From positions 1,869,001-1,933,000 of the forward strand of contig NZ_LT629705.1 in the NCBI RefSeq assembly GCF_900103875.1: 64,000 nt of DNA, written 5' to 3'. Every line of letters starts with the position of its first letter. The first letter of the stretch is position 1. The position numbers and the translations under genes are program-made. A model generated the notes under the pieces. The model saw only the letters and a list, made by a program, of their open reading frames with translations. It had not been told where the DNA came from and made no database searches. Source of the stretch: Pseudomonas arsenicoxydans. GTDB lineage: Bacteria; Pseudomonadota; Gammaproteobacteria; Pseudomonadales; Pseudomonadaceae. Below are positions 43,078 through 51,786 of the stretch, one piece after another.

Positions 43078-43557
43078 TCAGCTGCGCAGATGGGTCAGGG
43101 GCAGTTCGGTGCTGTTAAGCACCTGGTTCAACACAAAACTCGACCGCACGCTCGTCACCCCTTCAATCCGGGTCAGATGCCCCAGCAGCAGTTTCTGATA
43201 GTGATCCATATCCGGCACCACCACCTTGAGCTGATAATCCGCATCCATCCCGGTCACCAGGCTGCATTCCAGCACCTGCGGTAATGTACGAATCGCCGCT
43301 TCAAAGTTCTCGAAACGCTCCGGCGTATGACGGTCCATGCCGATCAGTACATAAGCCGTCAGGCTCAAGCCGAGCATTTTGCGGTCCAGCAAGGCGACTT
43401 GGCGGGAGATGTAGCCATCGTCTTCCAGCTGTTTGACCCGGCGCGAGCACGGCGAAGGCGACAGGCCGATGCGTTCGGCCAGCTCCTGGTTGGAGATGCG
43501 CGCGTCACGCTGCAATTCCGCCAAAATGCTCAAGTCGTATCGGTCGAGTTTGCTCAT
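43078..43557 (-). CDS. Lrp/AsnC family transcriptional regulator
   Basis: 159 residues from ATG 43557 (a second ATG directly upstream is also possible). HTH of the AsnC type (LDRYDLSILAELQRDARISNQELAERIGLSPSPCSRRVKQLEDDGYI) and the RAM/AsnC ligand domain from about residue 65. The second residue block (SPSPCSRRVKQLE) is of the Lrp branch that senses amino acids. Its target is unknown; it is divergent from the candidate small RNA and may control it. Confidence 0.93.
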   Translation of the reverse strand: MSKLDRYDLSILAELQRDARISNQELAERIGLSPSPCSRRVKQLEDDGYISRQVALLDRKMLGLSLTAYVLIGMDRHTPERFENFEAAIRTLPQVLECSLVTGMDADYQLKVVVPDMDHYQKLLLGHLTRIEGVTSVRSSFVLNQVLNSTELPLTHLRS

Positions 43558-43679
43558 CAATCAGGCCTTTGTCATAACTATTGCGGCAGATTATCTATCC
43601 AGGGTTAAAAATTGCGCAAGTGATGTTTATTTGAGCAATCTTCGCAATCCTCTGTCGGCGCCTCCGGCCTATTCTTATC

Positions 43680-43876
43680 ACCAGAATCACTGCTCGGACA
43701 AACAGTCCACAGCGGCTCGCCCAATCAGGCCAGTCGCGGTCGCCACCCCCACAGGGGATGTGTCGGCCCCCGAGCTACACACTGTCCAGAAGACGGCGTG
43801 AGGTGAGCCGGCGCCACAAGCGTCGAGCACGGACGAAGTTCTCTAAAGGGAGGCCGACGGGTCTCCCTTTTCTTTT
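43680..43876 (+). ncRNA. Candidate small RNA with its own terminator
   Basis: The 436-base gap between the lrp-type gene and the next gene has no convincing protein, but ends in a clear Rho-independent terminator: 8-bp stem (43845-43852 with 43863-43870), then tcttttc. Nothing coding precedes it on the plus strand, so a transcript of roughly 100-200 nt is implied. Upstream are further pairings (ccccc acaggggat; gagccggcgcc). The 5' end is a guess. I do not recognise the family, and it lacks the repeated GGA motifs of RsmY/RsmZ. Confidence 0.5.
43845..43876 (+). terminator. Rho-independent terminator of the candidate small RNA
   Basis: Stem aaagggag/ctcccttt, 10-base loop, T-rich tail to 43876. 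It is 118 bases upstream of the next gene's ATG, so it does not belong to that gene unless as an attenuator. Confidence 0.8.
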
Positions 43877-43993
43877 GCCCTGAATTTGACGATGGCGCTC
43901 AATAAATAAGTTTCGCGACTGATAACCTGTTGCAGAACCGGCCTGTGCTTTTCCAGTCTTACGTACAGGCCCTAACCCGCAGTGAGGAAAAGC

Positions 43994-45049
43994 ATGAAGT
44001 CGCGCATCTGGCGTTTGGCCGGTGTTGGTTTGCTATGTATCAGTGTCACTGCACAATCGCTGGCCGATGATCAGCAGAACCGTGGCCCCGAAGGCGGGCA
44101 ACGTGGACCGGATGGCCATGAGGGCAACAATCAGGGGCATGGCGGCAACAATCAGCCACGTCCGCAAAATCAGCCGCAGCAAAACCAGCCGCGCCCGCAG
44201 AACAACGACATCATTCGTGGCGACAACAGTCGCCAGTTCGAGCACAACGGGCAGAATCAAAACAACGGCCAATGGCAGAACCGTCAACAGCCCAACTACA
44301 ACAACCCTGTCCGATCGGCGCCACCACCGCCTCAGTTGCCGGCCAATGACCTGCCGATCCAGGGGCGACCTGACACCGTGCGCCAGACCCAGCAGCCACA
44401 GCGTGGTTACTATGAGGACATCCCGCGGCGCAACGATAACAACCCACATTGGCAGAACAACGGGCCGCGTCCTGATGATCATCACTGGGCCGGTCGTCCG
44501 GACGGACACGGCAATGGCTGGGGCCCTGGCCCACAGTATCGTCCAGGTCAAGTGATCGATCGCTTCCCTGACCGTGAATACCGCGTGCCTTACGGCGGCC
44601 GCGATTACTTCTATTCCGGCGGCTACTGGTATCGCCCACAAGGCCCACGTTACGTCGTGGTCGAACCGCCTCGCGGGATTCGGGTCGGCTACTTGCCCGA
44701 TTACGCCCGTGAAGTGTGGATCGGCGGCGCGTTGTTATTCCTGGCCGCCGGTGCGTATTACGCCTATCAGGAAAGCACGCAGGATTACGTCGTGGTCGAG
44801 CCACCGGTGCAGCAGCCACCGCAGCCGCAACCGGCCAGCAATGGCTATGACGTCGTGGCGTACCCGGCCAACGGCCAGTCGCCGGAGCAGGTCAATCAGG
44901 ACGGTTATGAGTGCTATCAGTACGCGGTGCAACAGAGTGGCTTCAATCCGTGTACGGCCACTTACCAGCCAGACCCGTCGGTGGTGCAAGCCTACCGCCA
45001 GGCCCAAGGCAACTGCCTGGGCAGTCGCGGCTACCAGGTTTCCTACTGA
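43994..45049 (+). CDS. DUF6515-like Gln/Asn/Pro-rich exported protein
   Basis: 351 residues from ATG 43994 after gtgaggaaaagc; a GTG at 43982 adds four residues. Signal peptide (SRIWRLAGVGLLCISVTAQSLA) followed by about 170 residues of low complexity rich in N, Q, P, G and H, then a conserved region with DREYRVPYGGRDYFYSGGYWYRPQGPRYVVVEPPRGIRVGYLP, a hydrophobic helix (EVWIGGALLFLAAGAYYAYQ) and a C-terminal Cys pair module (YECYQYAVQQSGFNPCTATYQP). Probably an envelope protein; function unknown. Its stop overlaps that of the convergent fieF-like gene by 7 bases. Confidence 0.82.
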   Translation: MKSRIWRLAGVGLLCISVTAQSLADDQQNRGPEGGQRGPDGHEGNNQGHGGNNQPRPQNQPQQNQPRPQNNDIIRGDNSRQFEHNGQNQNNGQWQNRQQPNYNNPVRSAPPPPQLPANDLPIQGRPDTVRQTQQPQRGYYEDIPRRNDNNPHWQNNGPRPDDHHWAGRPDGHGNGWGPGPQYRPGQVIDRFPDREYRVPYGGRDYFYSGGYWYRPQGPRYVVVEPPRGIRVGYLPDYAREVWIGGALLFLAAGAYYAYQESTQDYVVVEPPVQQPPQPQPASNGYDVVAYPANGQSPEQVNQDGYECYQYAVQQSGFNPCTATYQPDPSVVQAYRQAQGNCLGSRGYQVSY

Positions 45050-45939
45050 GCCCTGGCGGCCATTACCACTTCCTGCGGGTCGGCGTGCACCAGCACTTCG
45101 GCTCGCGGGTAAGCGGCGTGAATCGCGTCGACCGCCTGATCGCTGATGCCGTGGGCGACTGACAGCGTCAGGTCTCCCGGCAATTCCAGATGCAACTGCA
45201 CGAACCACTGATTGCCGGAAATCCGCGTGCGCAAGTCGTGCGCGCCCAAAACCCCCGGTACGCTGCAGGCGAGATCCAGCATGTGCTGGCTGACATCGGG
45301 CGGTAATTCTTCATCCATCAAAACAGTAAAACTTTCCTTGGCGATCTGGATCGCGCTCCAGAAAATGTACGCGGCGATTGCCAGCCCGAACCACGGGTCG
45401 ACTTGATGCCAGCCAAACCCGGCCAGAATCAGCGCGACCAGGATGCTGCCATTGAGCATCATGTCCGAGCGGTAATGCAGGGAGTCGGCGCGCACGGCAT
45501 TGGAGCCGGTGGCCTTGACGACCCGATGTTGAAGCATCAGCAACGCCAGGGTCAGCACCAGGGAGAACACGATCACCCCGATGCTGATCCACGGCGCGCC
45601 CACCGGTTCAGGGTGTTTCAACCGATCGATTGCCTGCAAGGCAATCAATACCGCACTGCCGCCAATGAACAGCGCCTGAGCCATGCCGGCCAGGGACTCA
45701 GCCTTGCCGTGCCCATAACGGTGGTCATCGTCGGCGGGGCGCAAGGCGTAATGTACCGCCAGCAGGTTGAGCAAAGAGGTGACGCCGTCGAGTGTCGAGT
45801 CGGTCAACCCGGCAAGCATGCTCACCGAACCGCTCAACCACCAGGCGATGGCTTTGGCGACGATCAGCGTACAAGCGACCGCCACGGAGGCACGGGTCGC
45901 CAGCCGCAACAGGCGGGCGTGTTCGGAGCTGGAAATCAT
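45043..45939 (-). CDS. Cation diffusion facilitator (FieF-like)
   Basis: 298 residues. Six membrane helices with the two metal sites: LTDSTLDGVTSLLN in helix 2 (D-x3-D) and HYRSDMMLNGS in helix 5 (H-x3-D), then a cytoplasmic dimer domain with ALRTRISGN-like DLRTRISGNQWFVQLHLELPGDL. The DxxxD/HxxxD pattern fits the Fe/Zn FieF branch. It exports divalent metals in exchange for protons. Metal choice is inferred. Confidence 0.92.
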   Translation of the reverse strand: MISSSEHARLLRLATRASVAVACTLIVAKAIAWWLSGSVSMLAGLTDSTLDGVTSLLNLLAVHYALRPADDDHRYGHGKAESLAGMAQALFIGGSAVLIALQAIDRLKHPEPVGAPWISIGVIVFSLVLTLALLMLQHRVVKATGSNAVRADSLHYRSDMMLNGSILVALILAGFGWHQVDPWFGLAIAAYIFWSAIQIAKESFTVLMDEELPPDVSQHMLDLACSVPGVLGAHDLRTRISGNQWFVQLHLELPGDLTLSVAHGISDQAVDAIHAAYPRAEVLVHADPQEVVMAARAQ

Positions 45940-45968
45940 AAGTGCGGCGGTTCCTTTAAGTGCTTGAG

Positions 45969-46388
45969 TTACGCGGCAGGTTGCAGGCCGAACAGGGCCA
46001 GTTGCTGGGCGCTGCCCTTGTGCTGGATCAGGCGTGGGTCATCCAGCGGGAAGCTGCGGCCCAGTTCAGTTTCCAGAATAGTCTGCAACTTGTGGTTATC
46101 GACCTTGCCGTCGGCGCCGATGGCTTCCTTGAGTTTCTCCGGCGCCACCTGAGCGGTGTGGCCTGGCTCGAAATAAATCGCGCCAGTGGCAAAGTCCACT
46201 GCAAAAGCGATCAGGCCCGGGATGATGTAGAACAGCAGGCCCACGGCATCGAGCGCCGCGATGGCCGGGTCGACCTTGCCGTCAATCTGCCCACGACGGT
46301 CGGGGTAGAAAATCGATCCGCAAGCGGTCACTTGGGTCAGCAAGGTCGCGACCAATACTCCGCCAATCAAGCGAAAGGGAACACGCAT
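45969..46388 (-). CDS. Small lipoprotein of unknown function
   Basis: 139 residues with a lipoprotein signal (FRLIGGVLVATLLTQVTAC23) and then GSIFYPDRRGQIDGKVDPAIAALDAVGLLFYIIPGLIAFAVDFATGAIYFE, with a short hydrophobic segment like that of YceK/YidQ-type lipoproteins. The C-terminus is charged. Monocistronic, 29 bases upstream of the 3' side of the efflux gene. Function unknown. Confidence 0.8.
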   Translation of the reverse strand: MRVPFRLIGGVLVATLLTQVTACGSIFYPDRRGQIDGKVDPAIAALDAVGLLFYIIPGLIAFAVDFATGAIYFEPGHTAQVAPEKLKEAIGADGKVDNHKLQTILETELGRSFPLDDPRLIQHKGSAQQLALFGLQPAA

Positions 46389-46498
46389 ATGAAATCTCCT
46401 GAGTCATTTGGAAAACGAAGGGGCGTCTATATGAATTAGGACCGTGATTAACGCCGGGCAGTTCGCCGTTATACTCGCCGCTCTGTTTTGGAGCCAGC

Positions 46499-49018
46499 AT
46501 GATTTCTTTGCCGATTGATGAAGTTTTACCCGCCCTGCGTGAAGCCTTGGCGACACGCCATGAAGCCGCGCTCGAAGCACCGCCCGGTGCCGGTAAAACC
46601 ACCCGTGTTCCGCTGGCCTTGCTCAATGAGAGCTGGCTGGCCGGGCAGACCATTCTGATGCTTGAACCGCGCCGTTTGGCCGCGCGTGCGGCGGCGGAGC
46701 GTCTGGCCAGTGAGCTGGGCGAGAAAGTCGGTGAAACCGTTGGCTACCGGATTCGGCTGGACAGCAAAGTCGGGCCCAAGACCCGTATCGAAGTGGTCAC
46801 CGAAGGCATCCTCACCCGGCGCTTGCAGGACGACCCGGCGCTGGAGGGCGTGGGCCTGCTGATCTTCGATGAATTCCACGAGCGCAGTCTCGATGCCGAC
46901 CTGGCGTTAGCCCTGAGCCTGAATGGCCGGGAGCTGTTTCGTGACGATCAGCCGCTGAAAATCCTCTTGATGTCGGCAACGCTCGAAGGCGAACGCCTGG
47001 CCGGATTGCTGGACGACGCGCCGATCCTGCGCAGTGAAGGTCGCATGTACCCGGTGGCGATGCGCTGGGGGCGGCCGTTTCAGCCCGGCGAGTTCATCGA
47101 ACCGCGGCTGGTGCAGACCATCCTCGAAGCGTTGAACGATGAAACCGGCAGCGTGTTGGTGTTCCTGCCGGGTCAGGCGGAAATCCGTCGTGTTCATCAG
47201 CAATTGGCCGATGCGCTGGGCGATAACCCTCAGGTTCTGCTCTGCCCGTTGCACGGTGAACTGGACCTCGCCGCGCAACGTGCCGCCATCGATTCGGCGC
47301 CTGCCGGCAAACGCAAAGTGGTGCTGGCGACCAACATCGCCGAGACCAGCCTGACCATCGACGGCGTGCGCGTGGTGATCGACGCGGGGCTTGCGCGGGT
47401 GCCGCGATTCGATCCGGGCAGTGGCATGACGCGTCTCGACACCCAGCGGATTTCCAAGGCCAGCGCCACTCAGCGCGCGGGTCGGGCCGGGCGCCTGGAG
47501 CCGGGCGTGTGTTATCGCTTGTGGTCGCAGGATCAGCACGAGCAACTGGCGGCGTATGCCAGTGCCGAAATTCTCTCGGCAGACCTTGCCGGTCTGGCGT
47601 TGCAGCTCGGTCGTTGGGGCGTGACTCCGACGCAATTGGTGTGGCTCGACGTCCCGCCCGCCGCCGCTTATGCACAGGCTCAGGATCTGCTTGAGCGCCT
47701 GGGTGCTTTGGACGGCGAAGCGCTAACCCGTCACGGTCAGGCCATGGCCGAACTGCCGGCGCATCCGCGTATCGCCCATTTGCTGTTGCGCGGGCAGGCG
47801 CTCGGTCTGGCCGACATGGCGTGCGATGTCGCGGCCTTGCTCGGCGAGCGGGACATCTTGCGCGGTGCGGGCGCCGATCTACACAGCCGATTGACGCTGT
47901 TGTCCGGCGAAGAACGGGCCGCGCGCGGTGCCCAGGGCGGCGTTCAGCGTGCCCGGCAACTGGCGCGGCAATATCGCGGTTATCTGCGCGGCAAAGCATC
48001 GGAGCCAGTCAGCGACCCGGATCATCCGCGCTGGCTCGGCGCGCTGCTGGCGTTGGCGTATCCCGACCGAGTTGCTCAACAACGGCGTGCCGGTGGGGCG
48101 GAATATCGCTTGGCCAACGGTCGTGCGGCGTTGTTCGCCGAAGCCGATAGTTTGATGAAACAACCCTGGTTGGTGATCGCTGACCTTGGCAGTCGTCAGG
48201 GCCAGCGAGAGGAACGGATTTATCTGGCGGCGGATTTTGATCCGGCGCTGTTCGATTCAGTGCTGGCCGAGCAGGTGCGCGTGGTCGATCAACTGGATTG
48301 GGATGAGCGCGAGGGTGTATTGCGCGCCGAGCGACAGCGCAAGGTCGGCGAACTGATCCTCAGCCGTGAACCGCTGACCGGCCTCGATGAAACCGCCCGT
48401 AGCCAAGCGCTGGTAAACCTGGTGCGACGCAAAGGCCTGGAGCTGCTGCCATGGACCCCGGAGCTGCGTCAGTGGCAGGCGCGAGTCGCCTTGTTGCGGC
48501 AGTTGGACCTTGGCAGTAAAAGCAACAGTGAGTGGCCGGATGTCAGCGACGCCGCGCTGCTCAAAAACCTCGAGCATTGGTTGATGCCGTATCTGGGGAA
48601 AGTCTCGCGGCTGAGTCACTTCGCCAATATTGACCTGTCGAGCATCGTCCACAACTTATTGCCGTGGCCACTGCCGCAACGGCTCGATGAGTTGGCGCCG
48701 CATCATCTGAGCGTGCCGTCAGGCTCCTCGATTCGTCTGGACTACAGCGAGCAGCCGCCGATTCTGGCGGTGCGCTTGCAGGAGTTGTTCGGCCTGGCCG
48801 AAACCCCGCGCATTGCCGGGGGCCGGCAGGTGGTGAAGCTGCACCTGTTGTCACCGGCTCGGCGGCCGGTGCAGGTGACCCAGGATCTGGCCAACTTCTG
48901 GCGCAGCACATACGCCGAGGTGAAGAAGGACCTGAAGGGACGGTATCCGAAGCACTACTGGCCGGATGATCCGCTGGTGGCCGAAGCAACCGCGCGGATC
49001 AAACCGCGTAAAAGCTGA
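46499..49018 (+). CDS. hrpB: ATP-dependent helicase HrpB
   Basis: 839 residues, ATG 46499 after ggagccagc. A DEAH-box-like superfamily 2 helicase: EAPPGAGKTTRVPL (motif I), LIFDEFHERSLDADL (motif II), LLMSATLEG (III), ATNIAETSLTIDGV (V) and QRAGRAGRLEPGVCYRLW (VI), then HA2 and the HrpB-specific C-terminal domain. In several bacteria it affects mRNA processing and envelope traits. A -10-like TATACT lies at 46470-46475. Confidence 0.96.
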   Translation: MISLPIDEVLPALREALATRHEAALEAPPGAGKTTRVPLALLNESWLAGQTILMLEPRRLAARAAAERLASELGEKVGETVGYRIRLDSKVGPKTRIEVVTEGILTRRLQDDPALEGVGLLIFDEFHERSLDADLALALSLNGRELFRDDQPLKILLMSATLEGERLAGLLDDAPILRSEGRMYPVAMRWGRPFQPGEFIEPRLVQTILEALNDETGSVLVFLPGQAEIRRVHQQLADALGDNPQVLLCPLHGELDLAAQRAAIDSAPAGKRKVVLATNIAETSLTIDGVRVVIDAGLARVPRFDPGSGMTRLDTQRISKASATQRAGRAGRLEPGVCYRLWSQDQHEQLAAYASAEILSADLAGLALQLGRWGVTPTQLVWLDVPPAAAYAQAQDLLERLGALDGEALTRHGQAMAELPAHPRIAHLLLRGQALGLADMACDVAALLGERDILRGAGADLHSRLTLLSGEERAARGAQGGVQRARQLARQYRGYLRGKASEPVSDPDHPRWLGALLALAYPDRVAQQRRAGGAEYRLANGRAALFAEADSLMKQPWLVIADLGSRQGQREERIYLAADFDPALFDSVLAEQVRVVDQLDWDEREGVLRAERQRKVGELILSREPLTGLDETARSQALVNLVRRKGLELLPWTPELRQWQARVALLRQLDLGSKSNSEWPDVSDAALLKNLEHWLMPYLGKVSRLSHFANIDLSSIVHNLLPWPLPQRLDELAPHHLSVPSGSSIRLDYSEQPPILAVRLQELFGLAETPRIAGGRQVVKLHLLSPARRPVQVTQDLANFWRSTYAEVKKDLKGRYPKHYWPDDPLVAEATARIKPRKS

Positions 49019-49021
49019 AGA

Positions 49022-49110
49022 GCAAAAGATCGCAGCCTCGTTTCACTCGACAGCTCCTAGAAGGGATAGATGTAGGAGCTGTCGAGTGAAACGAGGCTGC
49101 GATCTTTTGA
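49022..49110. repeat. Long inverted repeat, family A copy 3
   Basis: Perfect 37-bp arms (49023-49059 and 49073-49109) with a 13-base centre, filling the gap between the convergent hrpB and LysR genes. The arm sequence is that of the copy at 42968 (gtgaaacg form). Confidence 0.92.
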
Positions 49111-49119
49111 CGTTGATAT

Positions 49120-50034
49120 TCAAGAAGCAGCCTTCGCGGTGAGCTGCTCCCGACAGTAGTCGGCAAACAACTGCGCCGGTTTGGTCAGTTGCCCACGCTT
49201 GAGCCACGCCGCCACCAGCCCCGAGCCGGTGACGTCTTCGACGATGTCCACGCACACCACTTTCTGGCCGTCATAGGTGCATTCCGAATGCGGCCGGGTG
49301 ACCAGGATCGAAAAGCCGAAACCTTGCCCGACCATGCCCCGGACCATTTCAATCGACGGCGAGCTGAAGGCAATGTTTGGCGACAGGCCCAATTCCTCGA
49401 ACAGGCTGACGAAGTAGGTCCGGCTCGGTTGCACGTCCAGCAGAATCATCGGTTCCAGGCACAGGTCACGCAGCGACACTTGCTTGAGCTGGGCGAAGCG
49501 ATGGTCCGCCGGCAGCAACGCATACGGCCGCTGCGCCGGCATCAGGGGTTCGGTCTGGATGGTGGCGTCGAGGTCGTGTTCATACAGGATTGCCAGGTCG
49601 AAGGTGCCCGAGGTCAGGCCTTGCACCAGCTCTTGCTGCTCGCCGTCGCGGATGCGGATTTTCACCCCCGGATACAACGCCGAGAACCCGGCAATCAATT
49701 GCGGCAGGTACAGCGGCGCGACCGTTTCGAAGCATCCGATATCGATTTGCCCGGACACCACATCGTTGTCGGCCAGGGCGTTCTGTTCGAACTCCTTGGC
49801 CATGCGCAGCAGTTCCTGGGCCTTGCGGTAGAAACGTGCGCCGCTGGGAGTCAGGGAGACGCCTTGAGCGTGATGGCGGATCAGCAGTTGCACACCGAAG
49901 CTGTCTTCCAGGCCTTTGATCGCCGTGGAAATGGCCGGTTGCGCGATGTACAGCTTGCGCGATGCCTCGGCGACGCTGCCGCATTCGACGGTGGTGATGA
50001 AGTATTTCAGTTGACGCAGGTTGTAGGCAGCCAC
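49120..50034 (-). CDS. LysR-family transcriptional regulator
   Basis: 304 residues from GTG 50034 (AAYNLRQLKYFITTVECGSVAEASRKLYIAQPAISTAIKGLEDSFG), the only start that puts the winged HTH at the N-terminus; the frame is open to 50538 but that part does not look like LysR. The substrate domain from about residue 90 is complete. It is divergent from the aldehyde dehydrogenase gene across 211 bases, the classic arrangement for a regulator of that operon. The inverted repeat TTGTT-N7-AACAA near 50108-50124 is a possible LysR box. Confidence 0.93.
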   Translation of the reverse strand: MAAYNLRQLKYFITTVECGSVAEASRKLYIAQPAISTAIKGLEDSFGVQLLIRHHAQGVSLTPSGARFYRKAQELLRMAKEFEQNALADNDVVSGQIDIGCFETVAPLYLPQLIAGFSALYPGVKIRIRDGEQQELVQGLTSGTFDLAILYEHDLDATIQTEPLMPAQRPYALLPADHRFAQLKQVSLRDLCLEPMILLDVQPSRTYFVSLFEELGLSPNIAFSSPSIEMVRGMVGQGFGFSILVTRPHSECTYDGQKVVCVDIVEDVTGSGLVAAWLKRGQLTKPAQLFADYCREQLTAKAAS

Positions 50035-50156
50035 GGCAAACCTCGGGGTGGATGATCTCGACATCCAAGCAAATTGCGAGCCGCCCGCGTCCGTTCGTTC
50101 GACGGTGTTGTTGTGCCTGAACAATAACCACATCCCACGCGAGGGGGGAGATTGGC

Positions 50157-50203
50157 TGCCCAGTTTTTTCATGGTCTGCGAAGACATTTTTACTATTTTT
50201 CCT
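50157..50203 (+). promoter_or_regulatory. Shared 47-bp upstream block, copy 1
   Basis: Begins tgcccagttttttcat and ends atttttcct, 43 bases before the aldehyde dehydrogenase ATG. It aligns without gaps with 53357-53403 (35 of 47 identical), upstream of the ABC importer genes. The conserved parts are the first 16 bases and the AT-rich second half. It is a candidate operator or promoter for joint control by the LysR protein. Alignment is seen; function is inferred. Confidence 0.6.
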
Positions 50204-50245
50204 GGACAGGGGCCTGAGCGACCATCCAATTCACAAGAAAAGCCC

Positions 50246-51754
50246 ATGGAGCATCTGAACGTGTTCGAGCTTGCATACTGGCAAAACAAGGCCGCTGCAC
50301 TGCGGTTTCCCGACCTGTCCGTCATCGATGGCCAACCCCGTTCGGCGCTGTCGGGGCAGACCTTCGCGGCGATCAATCCCGCCACCGGCCAGTGCCTGGC
50401 CAACGTCACCGCGTGCGGTGAAGAAGACGTGGACCTAGCGGTGCGCAATGCGCGGCAGGTGTTCGAGGCTGGCAGCTGGTCGGCGCGCTCGCCCGCTGAG
50501 CGCAAGCAAGTGTTACTGCGCCTGGCTGATCTGATCATGGCTCACCGTGAAGAACTGGCGCTGCTCGATTCGCTGAACATGGGCAAACCGGTGATGGATG
50601 CCTACAACATCGATGTGCCGGGTGCGGCCGGGGTGTTTCGCTGGTACGCCGAAAGCCCCGACAAACTCTACGACCAGATCGCCCCGAGCGCGCAGAACGT
50701 GCTGGCGACCATCACCCGTGAAGCGCTGGGCGTGGTCGCTGCCGTGGTGCCATGGAATTTCCCGCTGGACATGGCGGCGTGGAAGCTAGCGCCAGCGCTG
50801 GCGGCGGGCAATTCGGTGATCCTCAAGCCCGCCGAGCAATCGCCGTTTTCCGCTTTGCGTCTGGCTGAGCTGGCGCTGGAAGCCGGCCTGCCAGCGGGTG
50901 TGCTGAACGTGTTGCCGGGCCTCGGCGAGCAGACCGGCAAGGCCCTCGGTTTGCACCCGGACGTCGATTGCCTGGTGTTCACCGGCTCCACTGAAGTCGG
51001 CAAATATTTCATGCAGTATTCCGCGCAGTCGAACCTCAAACAGGTGTGGCTGGAGTGCGGTGGCAAGAGCGCCAATCTAGTCTTCGCCGATTGCCAGGAC
51101 CTGGACCTGGCCGCCGAGAAAGCGGCGTTCGGGATCTTCTTCAATCAGGGTGAAGTCTGCTCGGCCAACTCACGGTTGCTGGTGCAACGTTCGATTCATG
51201 ACGAATTTGTCGAGCGCCTCAAGACACAGGCACAACGCTGGCTGCCGGGTGATCCGCTGGACCCGTCGAGCAGCGCCGGGGCGATTGTCGACAGCCGCCA
51301 GACCGCGCGCATCATGAAGTTTATCCAGCAAGCCGAACGCCAGGGTGCGACCAGGGTGTGCGGTGGCCGGCAGTCGATATTCAACGGTTCCGACAACTTC
51401 ATCGAGCCGACGATTTTCACTCAGGTGAGCCCGGACATGCCGCTGTTTCGCGATGAAGTGTTCGGCCCGGTGCTGGCCGTCACGGCATTCGAGGACGAGG
51501 CACACGCCTTGCAACTGGCCAACGACAGCGTTTACGGTCTGGCTGCCTCGCTGTGGACTGACGACCTCAATCGCGCCCACCGAGTGGCGCGGCAGTTGCG
51601 CGCGGGCACGGTGTCGGTCAACAGCGTCGATGCGCTGGACGTGACCGTGCCGTTCGGCGGCGGCAAGCAGTCCGGTTTCGGCCGCGACCTGTCGCTGCAT
51701 TCATTCGATAAATACACCCAGTTGAAGACCACCTGGTTTCAGCTGCGCTCATAA
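50246..51754 (+). CDS. Aldehyde dehydrogenase (PuuC/KauB-like)
   Basis: 502 residues from ATG 50246. NAD(P)-dependent ALDH with VVPWNFPLDMAAWKLAPALAAGNSVILKPAEQSP (oxyanion Asn and cofactor site), FTGSTEVGKYFM, the catalytic Glu in VWLECGGKSANLVF and catalytic Cys in FFNQGEVCSANSRLLV. The sequence is of the gamma-aminobutyraldehyde/gamma-glutamyl-aminobutyraldehyde dehydrogenase type, so it probably oxidises the aldehyde made by the aminotransferase encoded 32 bases downstream. Substrate inferred. Confidence 0.92.
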   Translation: MEHLNVFELAYWQNKAAALRFPDLSVIDGQPRSALSGQTFAAINPATGQCLANVTACGEEDVDLAVRNARQVFEAGSWSARSPAERKQVLLRLADLIMAHREELALLDSLNMGKPVMDAYNIDVPGAAGVFRWYAESPDKLYDQIAPSAQNVLATITREALGVVAAVVPWNFPLDMAAWKLAPALAAGNSVILKPAEQSPFSALRLAELALEAGLPAGVLNVLPGLGEQTGKALGLHPDVDCLVFTGSTEVGKYFMQYSAQSNLKQVWLECGGKSANLVFADCQDLDLAAEKAAFGIFFNQGEVCSANSRLLVQRSIHDEFVERLKTQAQRWLPGDPLDPSSSAGAIVDSRQTARIMKFIQQAERQGATRVCGGRQSIFNGSDNFIEPTIFTQVSPDMPLFRDEVFGPVLAVTAFEDEAHALQLANDSVYGLAASLWTDDLNRAHRVARQLRAGTVSVNSVDALDVTVPFGGGKQSGFGRDLSLHSFDKYTQLKTTWFQLRS

Positions 51755-51786
51755 CAGTTGCTAAAAACAAAAACGGAGAACTGGCG

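Noticed and set aside
43433-43801. Protein gene of 122 codons in the gap upstream of 43994
   Set aside because: Its first part is antisense to the lrp-type gene, the product has no motif and it ends before the terminator at 43845; a small RNA fits better.
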